DNA from: Pezicula radicicola
Lineage: Eukaryota; Ascomycota; Leotiomycetes; Helotiales; Dermateaceae
Direction: 5' to 3'
NCBI GenBank assembly: GCA_003008705.1
Contig: PDUO01000002.1
Location: 142,898 to 206,897 of the forward strand
DNA length: 64,000 bases
Position 1 is the stretch's first letter; the number at the start of each line of letters is the position of its first letter. The notes below the pieces were generated by a model. It searched no databases. It saw only the letters and a list, made by a program, of their open reading frames with translations, and was not told the origin of the DNA. Shown in pieces: positions 22,775-34,398 of this stretch. The position numbers and the translations under genes are program-made.

Positions 22775-23723
22775 TGGGAATATTTCAGATCTCAAGTTCT
22801 ACCAAAGACGTCATGTACCACTAATAGATTTCCAACGAAGGAAGTAGATGATATCTGTGAATGAGCAACAGGTAATCGTGAGAACATATTCTTCTGGTAC
22901 TTCAAACTCGTGAAGTGTAGTTGTACAGTCTGCAAGAGAAGCGGGTATCAAATCACTCACCCGATAATTTCAGGAACCTGCCACAAATGTGCAAGACCCT
23001 ATTGGTTGGTAGCCCCAAGATTTGCCAATCAGGCAAAAAACTCCCTAGAAATAATTCCCCTTGGCCGTTATTTTCTTCGGCGACATTATCTTCGCAGTGG
23101 GGACGCAAGCATTCAGCCATTCAGTCTCAATGGCACAATAGCGTAGCGGGGTAAACGTTCTCTGCACCTCTGCGCCTCTGCGCCTCTGCGCTGTCAAATT
23201 TTCGAAAGGAACGGCTCGCATATGGTGGGACGTGCCCCGTACGACTATTTAACTGTTCTCCATCCACGGAAGTAAAAGCCAACTAAGCATATGCAGGCAC
23301 AGTGATCTCTGGGTACCGATACATGTCGTCTCAAAAAGGAATAATTAACTCGAATTTGGAACTTCCATGGAAGATAAAACTAAAGCAAAGAGAGAAAGAA
23401 AGTTTGGAAAGAAGCGCACATGTGAGCGGGATGGCACGAATTAGCAGTCTTGATTGGTTGCTAGCCACTGTGCGTTTTGACAACTCATCTGCATCTGCAT
23501 CTGCATTGGACGCTGGAACAAGCTAGTAAAGTTCTAGATGTAAGGATCCCGCGAACTTTACTTCCAGACCATCCGTAGTCTTTTCCAGAAGACGACTCTC
23601 ACATATATCCAGGCCCTGCAACTACACAAGAGCACATCAGCGGTGAAGCCCGAAGGCTGTAGAGCACGACTTTTTCCAAAGTGAGATAAGCCAGGTGAAT
23701 GCAGGTCCCTGGGATAATACGGT
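22775..23723. other. Intergenic, no supported gene
   Basis: Upstream of the P450 and downstream of the UbiA gene. A short direct repeat of CTCTGCGC (about 23160-23190) is visible. No coding evidence. Confidence 0.55.
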
Positions 23724-24790
23724 CTAAGACAGGCTTCGCTGCGACGCAACGTACTCCGCCCAAAATCGCGGGAAGACAGTGTAGTCACTGAGCAATGGAA
23801 GAAGGTAGACCAGGACAATCCACAGACACCAAAGATTCCAGGTCTTTTTGTCCGCCTCCACAGTTCTCAGTGTCACGACTCGGACTGTAAGAAGCCCGCC
23901 GATCAAGACCGTCGGAAGATATCCCAAGACACCCAGTTCCCAAAACCAAGGCCCGAAAACGGACCATGCAACAACTGGAATGGCTATTGACCACCGACCC
24001 ACAGTTTCCCCATGTACCAGTGGTATTGTTCCGCGGCCTCTTTCAGCATCGCCCTCCATATCAGCCAAATCTTGAGCCTGTAGCGTGGAGAAAATAACTG
24101 CGCCAATAAGGCACATCCATACTTCGCCTTGATCATTGAGTTGTTCATCTCTTCCAGCAGCTACCTTAGTTGCACCAGCACTATGACAAATGAATCCAGC
24201 GGCATTTATGAGGTTCCGCACGATGTAGTTTTCGTCCGCGCCGCTCAGATCGTTGTACATATACGTGAGAATTGTGAGACCGGCTGCTTCTTTCACTACG
24301 CCAAAGAAGAAATAGAGGACGATGTACATGAATGCAATAACGAAGAGGAGGAGACGACGTGCTTCAACAGGGGACATCCGATTTTGCGCAATTGGTCGCC
24401 AAGGCTTATTGATGCGGTCTTCGATTATGGAATTAGGGAGTCTCTGGTTGGCGAGGTCGAAGACAAGGAGGTTGAGCCAATTCCATAATACGACCAACGG
24501 AATTCTAGACAAGACATCAAGAAGGGCCGGTGTCGAGTTTGTTGTCACTGCCGACCCAGCTAGGGCACCAAAAATGCCAACTGCAGATTGTGGTACTATA
24601 ATGGATTTCAAGTCATTGTAGGTGACTAGCCAGATTGTATAGAGGTGGAACCCCAAAGACCTTTTCTGCATCTGAGTTAACGTTTGAGATTCTAAGAGCT
24701 GAGACTTTTGTCACTTACTACCGGTAGATGCAGCTTGCCGCACGTGTCCTCATTTTTGTCAAGGACATCCGAGTCCACAGGTTCGTACAT
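23724..24790 (-). CDS. UbiA-type membrane prenyltransferase / terpene cyclase-like
   Basis: Exon 1 (24790-24719, 24 codons) joins exon 2 (24671-23724) across a 47-nt intron, giving 339 residues. Multiple membrane helices surround two polar loops. The first, LVFDLANQRLPNS followed by EDRINKPWRP, stands where UbiA enzymes carry their first Asp-rich motif. The second, QAQDLADMEGDAERGR, is a DxxDxxGD-like motif. This form is typical of a fungal UbiA subfamily that includes the fumagillin-pathway sesquiterpene cyclase Fma-TC as well as prenyltransferases. It would bind an isoprenyl diphosphate via Mg2+ in the membrane. Co-orientation with a P450 and nearby tailoring enzymes suggests terpenoid or meroterpenoid biosynthesis. 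Whether it cyclises or transfers cannot be told. Confidence 0.82.
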
Positions 24791-26858
24791 CTTGATGAAG
24801 GAAGCGGATAAAACTTGAATAGAAACACTAGAGCCGACCGTTCAATTTGATGCAGAAAAAATAGGGAACTGGACGCTTGGACATATATATATCATGTTGA
24901 ATAGTCGTTCCGAATCGGAATCAGAAGCATAGAGCATTCTGACAGCTAATCGGTTGGTTTGAATCTAGTAGTTAATAACTGATAACCAATTGAATATTAA
25001 AAATGACTCAGTTACGAGAAACCATTTATTCACTTATGGTTAGCGACCACAATCCCAAACGATCTCAAGAGATTCTGCAAGTCGGACGCATCCCCGTTTC
25101 AGATAAATTTACCTGCATTATGATGCAACTAAGAAAAGTAACATCCTAGCATCCAACTTAGAGGTATCACCGTGTCACCGGGGAAGTATGATCCAAGCAT
25201 AATAAGCGCCAATGGGTCAATTAACTTACTTTTAACTGGACGTCCCGATTAAAAGAACCCACGTATTCAGAAGTTGGGAATTGTGGTACCCTTTTTAAAT
25301 AAAATGGGGAACCGAAAACCTGCACCTGCCTGCCCTTCAACCACTTACGAGGTCCCTTCTAGGATTTGAATTAGCGACGACAAACCCGCGTTGACGGGTA
25401 CCAAGATTCGGATGCTGTCTTGAGTTCCTGAAAATAGCCAACGCATAAGAGTTTTGATAAGAACATTCAAGGGAAGAGGTGCAGAAAAGCTGCACACCCT
25501 TAGAGGTGACCACTTGGTACTCCGAAGGCCCTGCATACAATTGCTACAATGCTGCGAGTCCACTCGCATCTCAAATGCATGAGAAATTTCTCGCTTTCAA
25601 AGGCCCTTTTAAGCCGTAGTGATTGATGATGTCCATATGCCGAGACAATACACAAAACTGTGCTTGGACTTTCCCAAGCCATTGAGATCTCTCATACCTA
25701 AATGTTGGAATGATCGACTTCATAGTAACTATCGCTAGGCTTCAGCATCTTGAAGTAACAATGATAAGCTGATTTGGAGGGAAATCGGTATTTCTCGCTC
25801 CCAATGACAGGCGTTCCTAGGTGGTGGGCCCTCGTGGAATTTGGCTGATACTTTGGGCAACATGGCGGTGAAGATGAACAAGATTAACTCGATGGACGAA
25901 GGGCAGCCGGTGGGGAGTGCGGTGTCTAAGTTGTCGAGTATGAGGACAAAGAGGTTACTGCTTTTAAACTTGTACATGCGTTGCTGCAGAATGCAACGCA
26001 AATAGCTCGGCCCTTCCGGTTCTTGTGGGATAACCTCGTTCATCATTTCAATGATCTCGGTTACGCACAGGTGAGAAGAAGGGGGAATGATTGAAGTGGT
26101 AGGGCTGTCAAGATGTATCTAGCGCTCCAAATCTTGGACTCGAAATTGTTCTTCAACTCCCGGGGTTCAAATCCAAACTCTGCGAGTTCCACTCCAAACT
26201 CACTCTAAACTCTGAATTCCACTCTTATCAGGGTTTTCCTTGTGATTCATGTATGGTGTGCTCGCTTATTCGCTGTCCGGTGAATACTGGTGGAGATAGA
26301 AGGTAACAAGATGATAATTGTGTTGCTTGTTCGAGTCCAATGGTCGAGTCGAAGAGGGAACACGTCAACAACGCGAACTTGTCAAAAATAAGGTCACGTG
26401 GAGAGCTTCACCACTTACGACACACGACACAGTAGATATTTAGCGACACCCTCGGTTAGCATTATGCACCTAAATCCCAGATGCTCAATTTCACAGCACA
26501 TCAAGTATTGCGATATGAAAGGCGGAAGTTGATATAGCTGCACGGCTAGAAATAAGTGTTTTGGAGTTGAGAATCCAGAAAATCTACCGATTATCGTAAT
26601 CATGTCGTCTTATCTATCATGAATCACGAACATAAGATGAGGGGTTACGGAAGAGATCCGATTTACCCCATATCTATCCAATGTCAACTACAGTAAGATA
26701 TGGAAAGTGGGATTTGAATATTCTCTGGTTGCAGCAGTCGTATGTAGTGCAAACTCCTGAACTATATTGAGTGTTACACTCTCCGACTTCTTGACAAGCA
26801 CCCGAAACTCAGCCGACAGAGTCGCAACAATCAGAGGACTAGGAAACTCAGTACAGCA
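24791..26858. other. Intergenic, no supported gene
   Basis: About 2 kb between divergent genes. A stretch at about 26160-26225 repeats CCAAACTC/ACTCTAAACTC-like words. A 103-codon frame at 25735-26046 minus has no recognisable domain and is not called. Confidence 0.5.
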
Positions 26859-28492
26859 ATGGCAGTTGATACAGACGTCATTGAGAATAGGATAGCAACA
26901 ATCACTAATGATGCAGTTTATGCTGAAAAGATAAAGGGAGCTGATGCGGTTCTCCAGTATGCGACCGTCGAAGCTGGCGACTTGGATGAGATAACAAACG
27001 CACGCCTCCTACGCAAAATTGATCTTAATGTACTTCCGTGGCTGTGTGGTTTGTATATCCTTCAATATATTGATAAGGGTGTGTAAGTTACGATATATCG
27101 ACTTGATACTCGTCAAATCTGATGCAATAACAGGCTTTCGTATGCGTCAGTAATGGGGATACTTATCGATACAAACCTTACTACAAGTCAATACTCGTGG
27201 TTAGGATCAATATACTACCTTGGATATATTGCGGCATTAGTCCCTCATAATCGTCTTCTTCAGTACTTCACTCCATCCAAGTACATTGCTGTTTGCATGG
27301 TGTTATGGGGAATGGTATTAACAACAATGGTTGCATGCCACGACTTCACTGATCTCATGATACAGCGAGTATTCCTTGGTACACTCGAAGCCGTTGTAAA
27401 TTGTGGATTTGTTCTCATAACCGCAGCGTGGTATCGAAAATATGAACACGGAAGTCGTGTCGCTATTTGGAGTTCGTGCAATGGACTTGCCACGATTGTT
27501 GGCGGCCTCATTGCTTATGGTTGTGTTGCTGGCCAGGAGCACAATAAAGCTGCCTCTATGGCAAGCTGGAGAATTATGGCATTATGTTTGGGTCTTGTAT
27601 CTGTAGTTTATGGAGCGGCGATGTGGTATTTCATGGCTGGTTCTGTCATATCCGCCAAGTTTTTCAGTGAAGAGGAGAAACCATTCGCGGTTGAGAGACT
27701 CAGGGATAACCATCAAGGAATTGGTTCGCATCAATTCAAGTGGTATCAAGTTCGAGAAGCTTTTCTCGATATTAGGGTATGCAAGTCCCTCTCCTTGGAA
27801 ACAGTTGATATCTGACATTTTAGACTTGGCTTTATGTCCTCTTCGTTCTCTGTTCCCAAATTCCAGCCGGCGGTCTCGTTCTTTTGTCTTCCATTCTAAT
27901 TAAATCCCTCGGATTTGACAGCAAGACAACACTTCTCCTAGCTATGCCTGGCGGTGGGCTACAAATTATCTTCCAGCTTTCAATGGGTTTCCTCGCAGAC
28001 AAGACAAGACAACGCTGTTTAGTAGCCATCGCAATTCAAACGGTCTCCATGTTTGCTGCAGCCCTCCTTGTAGGTCTTGGAAATGTAGGTCCTCTATATG
28101 ACAGAAATGGCCAATTGGCTGCCTATTTCCTCATGATCGGAAGTTGTGCAATCGGATACTATCTCGTTCTTGCCATGGTTTCTTCCAATGTGCTTGGAAC
28201 GACGAAGAAAACCACCACGAACGTAATTCTGTTCATTTCCATGGCCGTTGCGTACCTGGTCGGGCCGCAAATATTTCGGGATAAGCCTTACTATTTTCAC
28301 GCCAAATATGCGACTTTAGGCTTGTGGGCTGCTTCTATTCTTATTCTCGCTGTCATGTATGTGCTTAATACATGGGAGAATAAGAAGAGGGATGCTAATA
28401 TGGATGCCTATCGTTCTCAATTCGCTGTTCATGGTATCGAATTTATGGACTTGACTGACAAGGAGAACAAAGGATTTCGATACGTTATATGA
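26859..28492 (+). CDS. MFS transporter, anion:cation symporter (Dal5/allantoate permease-like)
   Basis: Exons 26859-27082, 27134-27776 and 27824-28492 are joined by 51- and 47-nt introns, giving 511 residues. After a soluble N-terminus come LLRKIDLNVLPWLCGLYILQYIDK and SYASVMGI, the ACS-family opening (R.DL..lP.l..ly.l.flDr..l..A). Twelve helices follow, with the central loop AKFFSEEEKPFAVERLRDN, and later GFLADKTRQRCL, a variant of the MFS loop motif. The family moves organic anions such as allantoate, nicotinate or vitamins across the plasma membrane. In this setting it could export or import a pathway compound, which is inference. The gene is intact. Confidence 0.88.
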
Positions 28493-28647
28493 GCTAATGG
28501 TGTCGTTTCGAAATGATAGCTAGTACAAGTTTTAGTACAGAGAATGTTATGTTCCTGCCGAGTTTCCGTAAATTATGTGCTAGCGAGATGAGATGTTCAA
28601 ACAGGGAACGAAGGTTTTCTGTAGCCCAATGTCACACTCTTGGTATT

Positions 28648-29389
28648 TCACTCTAGCCAACAGTCACTGAGGACTTTCTTTGAACCATCAGTAGTATTGA
28701 CAGTAGCTGGCTCTGCTCGTATTCCAACACCAAGCCATCTCGCCCATTCCGTTCCACGGTTCTCCCATCTATCAAAACCGTTAGAGCCACTGCATTGAAA
28801 GAAATAGGACAGGAATATAAATACTTACGCATGAAGAGTCCCTCTCTGCATTACAGTATCGCCTGGCCGACATATCATCTCATTGACCTTGCCAATCCCC
28901 GTGCTTACATCGAAAGCTTCGCCGGGGGTGATTAGGACGATATCTCCCTTCAAAAAGATCATATAATCTGTTGAAGTTGTACGGTGCTTTCACGTAATTA
29001 GTTCTGCATACCATCGACTTGAGTCGGCTAAAGCTACCATAGGTACCTTCGCCCCTGGCGCAAGATCATTGAACTGTATATTGACTCCTTGGTGATTGAC
29101 AAGCTGCTCCCAACTTGGTGATTGAGGATTGATATATCTGTTTTAAGTTAACATTAAATTTTTCCAGTTGCGTGTAGATAATATCGGCTACTTACGTTTC
29201 ATTGTTGATGGTGATAGGTACAGTCTGATGAGTGTAGACAGGGCATTTGGCCGCGGTGCCTTCAAGAAGAGGCTCTGGCGTGATGATTTCCGTAAACACC
29301 CTCACAGCAGGCTCAGTGTTTGTGGTCCCAGTGATTGGAAGATTCTCCGTCACTACCCGACGGGGTGGGCTTAGCGGAGGAGAGTTCAT
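28648..29389 (-). CDS. Cupin-domain protein
   Basis: Starting at 29389 (MNSPPLSPPRR), the protein has an N-terminal half with TENLPITGTTN and VPITINNE, then after introns INPQSPSWEQLVNHQGVNIQFNDLAPGAKVPM, DYMIFLKGDIVLITPGE, CRPGDTVMQRGTLHAWENRGTEWARW and a C-terminal tail ending SDCWLE. The G-D-x..QRGTLHAW..N block is a cupin motif 2 shared with a second cupin in this window (53412-54008). The first-motif histidines usual for metal binding are poorly conserved (APGAKVPM instead of ..PMHR). One intron joint, at about 28970-29020, lacks a clean in-frame GT donor, so the gene may be slightly damaged or use a weak site. The role is unknown; small cupins often accompany secondary-metabolite genes. 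Confidence 0.65.
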
Positions 29390-29668
29390 TGTTGCGGACA
29401 AGGGGTACAGAGGGAGCGTCGCCGGTGGTGGGCAATTGGAGTCCTGCACACCAATCTGGAAGCGCATGAAACTAAGTTCAATAATTAGGAAATACTTCCA
29501 AATACAATGAATCTTAGAAAGAAATCATGGCTTGTAGCGGATGTGTTCCGGTAGAAGCGGGTTTGTCGCTCTGGGAGGGACCCTCTGCAACGATTGTAGA
29601 CAACATAGGTGGGGGTTGATACTCAGCACCTCTGCTAGGAGGTACAGACTTGAATATGAGAAGCGTTT

Positions 29669-31281
29669 TCAAGTGCTTACCATAGGAGGACTAGTGTATT
29701 GCTCACTACTTATTCCAACTTCCGCCCTTGCCCAAGCGATAGATGCCTGCCAATCGCTAGGCAGTTGTTGAGAGATCCAAATAAGCAGTTCCTTTCCTGT
29801 TCCAGCATACCACCAAAGTTGATTGATCTTGTTGAACATAACACAGAAAAAAGCGAGAATGGCAAGGGCCATAGGACGTTGCTCTCGAAGTGCAGTAATG
29901 TAATCATCCTCTACAAGGCACGGCCAGATCATCGCTGTGAGGATATCTCCACCTTCGCATACAGTGTGATAGTACCACTTGTGCAGTTCATCGATTGTCC
30001 TCGTATACATCCCAATCTCTTCGCAAGAGGAGTAAGTTAAATTGATTCGTCGTTTTAGCTGTTCAAGTGGTTCCAGAATGGTATGCGCACGGCTAAGATA
30101 TCCTTCGATAGAGAATTGATGGATCATTGCCATTAGCTTTGTTTGCTTAAGCCAATGACCGCAAGTTCTTGATATTAAGAAATTGCCACGTCTAAAGACA
30201 AAAACTTCGATCATTTGTTCAAGAGGTGTGGGTCCTCCATCCGAGTAATTCGCGACATGGATCCGTCTAAATGCTGAAATGGCGATGACGATGAAACTGG
30301 AGGTTATAAATAGCGCCTCACAGTTATTTTGATTCAAAGCTGCCAGCTCCCGACGCTGGCATGTAAGTGAGACCTGGTGGTGTTTAAAGGCTAGCTGCAG
30401 TAGGCCTGAGTCTCCAGGATTCAGATGGTGCATGTGTAAGGCGGTTGTAGCTAGTAAGCTGTGCAAGAGAAACGGATGTTTGAAGGCTAGTTTGGGTACA
30501 CACTCTCGAAAGTAGTTGTCCATGTCGAAATCGATTTGGACGGGTCCAATTATAGTGTGGGATTTGTAATGATGCATCAGCTCAATATCTCGAATGTAAA
30601 AGTCAGAGGTATCTTCGCCGCCCTCGGTGCCCCTTGAATCTTTCAGCAATGAGGATAATAGGGAAATTGAACTTTCTCGGATCGCGGTTTCGTCCGCACT
30701 AGGACTGCAATTGTTGCCCGATGCCGATGATGTACCTGGGCTTTCTGTTCTGGGATTCATTCCCAGGTCGATGGGTTCCAAAACATCGAGCCCATTTGTG
30801 AAGGAAATAGACGCCTCATTAGGTTTGTATGTGCATACCGCCCTGTATCGACAACAGTTTTTGCAAATGGGTTTTGTTTCGTCGCACTATTTTGGGCAGT
30901 TAGCTTCGTCAAGCGTGTATCTCGTAATGTCTAAGTTCGGATAAGTTGTTTTAGCAAGAAAAGATTCACGATGATCAGGACTTCTTGAATGGAGATAAGA
31001 CTAGACCAGCCTTGTCTGATAGGCACTGGCATTTCCCTGGCCAGTAGACGCCTCATTGCTACAGAATTGACATAAGAAATGGGGAAGACATGACACGTGA
31101 AGCACGCAACTCTTAGATAACTCCACCAAGTTTAGCAGGACACTAAAAATACTTCAACGCGCAGAACACATTCGGACAACAGTTCCGGTAAAATGTCTAA
31201 GGCTGCACATACCTTAATCTTTTTACGCTTGCAATGATAACAACCAGTTCTGGTCTTAACATGGGACCTTCTCGGAGGCAT
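29669..31281 (-). CDS. Zn2Cys6 fungal transcription factor (Upc2-like organisation)
   Basis: Exon 1 (31281-31213) encodes MPPRRSHVKTRTGCYHCKRKKIK; exon 2 starts at 30886 with CDETKPICKNCCRYRAVCTY. Joined, they form the six-cysteine binuclear zinc cluster C-x2-C-x6-C-x6-C-x2-C-x6-C. The intron between them is 326 nt, unusually long for this window. The remaining about 370 residues match the Upc2/sterol-uptake-control style: an acidic Ser-rich linker, then a helical domain beginning ELMHHYKSHT and PKLAFKHPFLLHSLLATTALH. It probably binds CGG-containing sites as a pathway regulator. A donor-like GTAAGC at the stop region leaves open one more 3' exon. It sits among the transporter, cupin and oxygenases and is a natural candidate local regulator. 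Confidence 0.85.
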
Positions 31282-34200
31282 GTTGAAAATTGTACGAAAA
31301 GTACGAGCAGATCCCGCTTCGAGGCAAATTCTGTCGGATAAAGATGCAGAGGCCGGGAGAAACGACGAAGAAAGTAGCAATGTGCGAAGATGCGCGACGA
31401 GGAGTGGTTGCGGGCTACGAGTGGCTTCTTAAGGGGTCCTTGAAGAAGTGGGTTTTTGTGAGTGGCAGTGCTTGAAGAGGAGATGTGCGAGATATACGAG
31501 AGGAGGACCGTGAGTGCCAAGTTCTTGATGCGAAACCTTATTTCAAGGGACAATGGACTTTCCGATTTCTTTCATAAATAGAAGGGCTCCGGAATATGAA
31601 GGCAATGCCATACCTTTTTGTATGACGGATTCGCTGCAAAACGCTACTGTTCTTTTCCGTTCGGTCATTCAGAAATCCCTTGGCCGGTGAGTACGGGACG
31701 AAGGTAGAAGGATCAAACCGAACGATTATTATTTCCGGCCTCTCCGGTGAGTCCGATTCTTAACTGTTGTCGTCGGAATTTTCACGTTTGTAATTTTATT
31801 ATTTTATGTTGACCTATGCAGCTGCAGGGCAGTCTTTGCCAAGTGCTGTAGACCTTCAATCTGATATTAAAAAACGTTGGCATTCATTTTTCTCTCTAGG
31901 TATTTTTAAGGAGAGAGATACATGTGCTTCTGCGAGTTGCACTATCATTAACCTTTTTGTCTCCTGAACTAAGGATTGTTTGATGCTGATAGAACTGTGG
32001 TGTGGCTTGCCAAGATATAATGGCACAGTTCGAGAATCACCACAACTACAAGTGACAGCTACTTAGCGCGGAAATGCGCCAAGGCATAATAACGCGTAGC
32101 TGTAGTCTCATAAAGTTCACATTGCCTTGTTATTTCTTCCTATTTTCTTGTACTAGAGCCTAACCAAGCCATGTTACAAGAATGTAAAGTCTTGTGTGTG
32201 CGCAATCTTTGGGGCGGTCTCTACGTGTACGAAATAACCGGCCGGTTTGTGGTACACTCTACCCTACCAAAACATCCACCAAAACACCTAACAAAAATAA
32301 AATAAAATATAACAAAATTATATTTCTTTCATTTGAAATGCCTCTAACTGAAGTTATAAAATGTTAACTCGTTATATTTGATAGTTATTTAGTAAGTTAA
32401 TTGTTTTGGTGATGTGGTCCGTGCACGAATCCGCCGGTTTTTTCGTATACGGAGAGGGCGGTGTTACTAGTACAGTCACATCTGTTTCCAAGGTCTTGGC
32501 AGTGGTGTGACAGGCTGACACCTCAGAATTGGATTTACCAAGGAATTTTGAACGAAAGAGAGTACGAAAAAGAGTACGAAAAAGAGTACGAAAAGAGAGT
32601 ACGATACAATGGTGATACTTCTTCAAAGCCACCAGAAGGATGCGTTGAGATTTCCACATAGCAAGTGCATTAACAATAGTATCAATCATTCATAAAATTC
32701 ACTTCCTATTTCTTAACTTTTACACTACTATTATTGTAGTTCATACTTAGTGCGCAATTCTACATGTTGCCAATGCGAGGCTAAACATAACCAAAGAGGG
32801 TAGGTAGTTTTTATCCTCCAAGCTAATTTATTAATACTATTAAGTCTAGAAGAAGCACATCTTATTCCTAATACCCAATTTTCAATTTCACAGCAAGAAC
32901 TATGTTGCTAAATGAAGAGGCTGCCTTTTCTGGAATACTTCCCTGTGTGGAATGTGATATGATCACGTGGCATATTTGACAACTGACTTGGCTTCAGTAT
33001 CTAAATTAATTGGCTTGATTTAGGTGGTGGCTTAGTTTAATTTCAGTCACTTAACTTTAACACAATCAGGCTTTAGACGCCGGGCATAGCCTCCACCAAA
33101 CAGGACTTTAGTAACTGGCTTAGCGTAGGTATCTACATTACGGAAACGGGTATTGTACCAGCGACTACGTGGCCGCACTTCCCGCTGACTAAAGCCTTAC
33201 GGAGTTAAGGAAGTCCATCAAGTCCATCAAATCCGCGAAACACTGGTCTTGGGTGTCACGAAAACTTTAAAGCAACGACGGGACGGCTTTCGGTTCCTAT
33301 CCAGAGCCGAGAATTCAGAGCCAATACTTATTCAGCAAATACCCAACTAGACTGCTGCAAAATGTCATTTGCTGTACAAGTTTCATTGTTCTAAGGAATC
33401 CATGTCTTCGCAGAATTTAGTTAACCGTTCAGAAATTCTTTCTTTCATGCTTCTTTACGGATATTCATGTTTTACATCAGCTCCGAGTTACGCATCTCTT
33501 CCGGTTATGCCATTCAAGTTTATGTGCCGTATATCGAATAGCCCATGCCACATAGTGGCTTTCTAACATAAGGTTATTGAGTGAGTACATTTCCACGTTC
33601 CGAGAGAGCAAATAAAGTGCGCACATTTGTAGCATAACCAAAGTTGGTAGCCGTCAAGTCATCTAGATTTCTTCTCAGCAAGCGATATCCCTCTATCTTA
33701 GAACCCTTTGTCGATATTTCCAAGCTTGAAACTGTTTGAATACCTGGATTACGTCCTAGGGGTTAATGCACAAGTCCTAAGAAGGAAAACATTGCAGATA
33801 ACCACCTCCAAAGACGTTGTACCACTATAGACGACCATCTCCCTACAAGAGTGCGACGGAGTCATCGACTAGAGATTATCATTCGAAGCAATTCCTTTAT
33901 AAAGCTTTATTTCAAGGCTTCCATGGAGAATCGGGATTACAACACGATTCCAAAAAATGCCTTGTTGTATTGTTGCGGATGGATATGGAAAGCCTAGGAA
34001 AATACCGACACATTGTTTTGAAATCGATGTGGAAAGAAAATAGTCGCATGCAATCAATAGTGCTATCCAGCAGTGTCTGATAGATGCACATGCTACTATA
34101 AGGAGTGCATTGAGGTCAAATGTTGACGATAAGCGACGGAATCTAGACTGCCAAGGAGGTATACCCTCTTCAATTCAATTACACTGTATGCACAATATAC

Positions 34201-34398
34201 GCTCTTGATTTCATTATCGCTTATCAGGCCATTGAGGAATTACTCAGTATTGGTAATGGTTGGGCGAAAGCACGTTTTAAAGTCGCATAAGCACGTCATC
34301 ACCTATCCACGCCACTTTCTATACTACCTTTTAAAGTTCCCTCAACATCGTCACATATTTTATGAACATTGCTTTATAAACCCATCTCATAATTAACA
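31282..34398. other. Large intergenic region, no supported gene
   Basis: About 3.1 kb with no convincing coding frame on either strand. It holds an A-rich stretch (about 32275-32340) and a short tandem repeat (listed separately). Confidence 0.5.
32560..32604. repeat. Short tandem repeat, 12-bp unit (GAGTACGAAAAA)
   Basis: Two perfect and two slightly altered copies of GAGTACGAAAAA follow one another. No gene is associated. Confidence 0.85.

Noticed and set aside
25330..25400. Possible tRNA-like segment (TTCAAATCC-like box on the minus strand)
   Set aside because: No matching acceptor or anticodon stems could be formed.
25735..26046. 103-codon frame with a hydrophobic LFVLILDNLD segment resembling a Walker B strand
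   Set aside because: No P-loop or other NTPase motifs in reach, so it is too short to support.
32560..32604. Possible CRISPR-like array
   Set aside because: 12-bp units directly abutting with no spacers; a simple tandem repeat in a eukaryotic genome.
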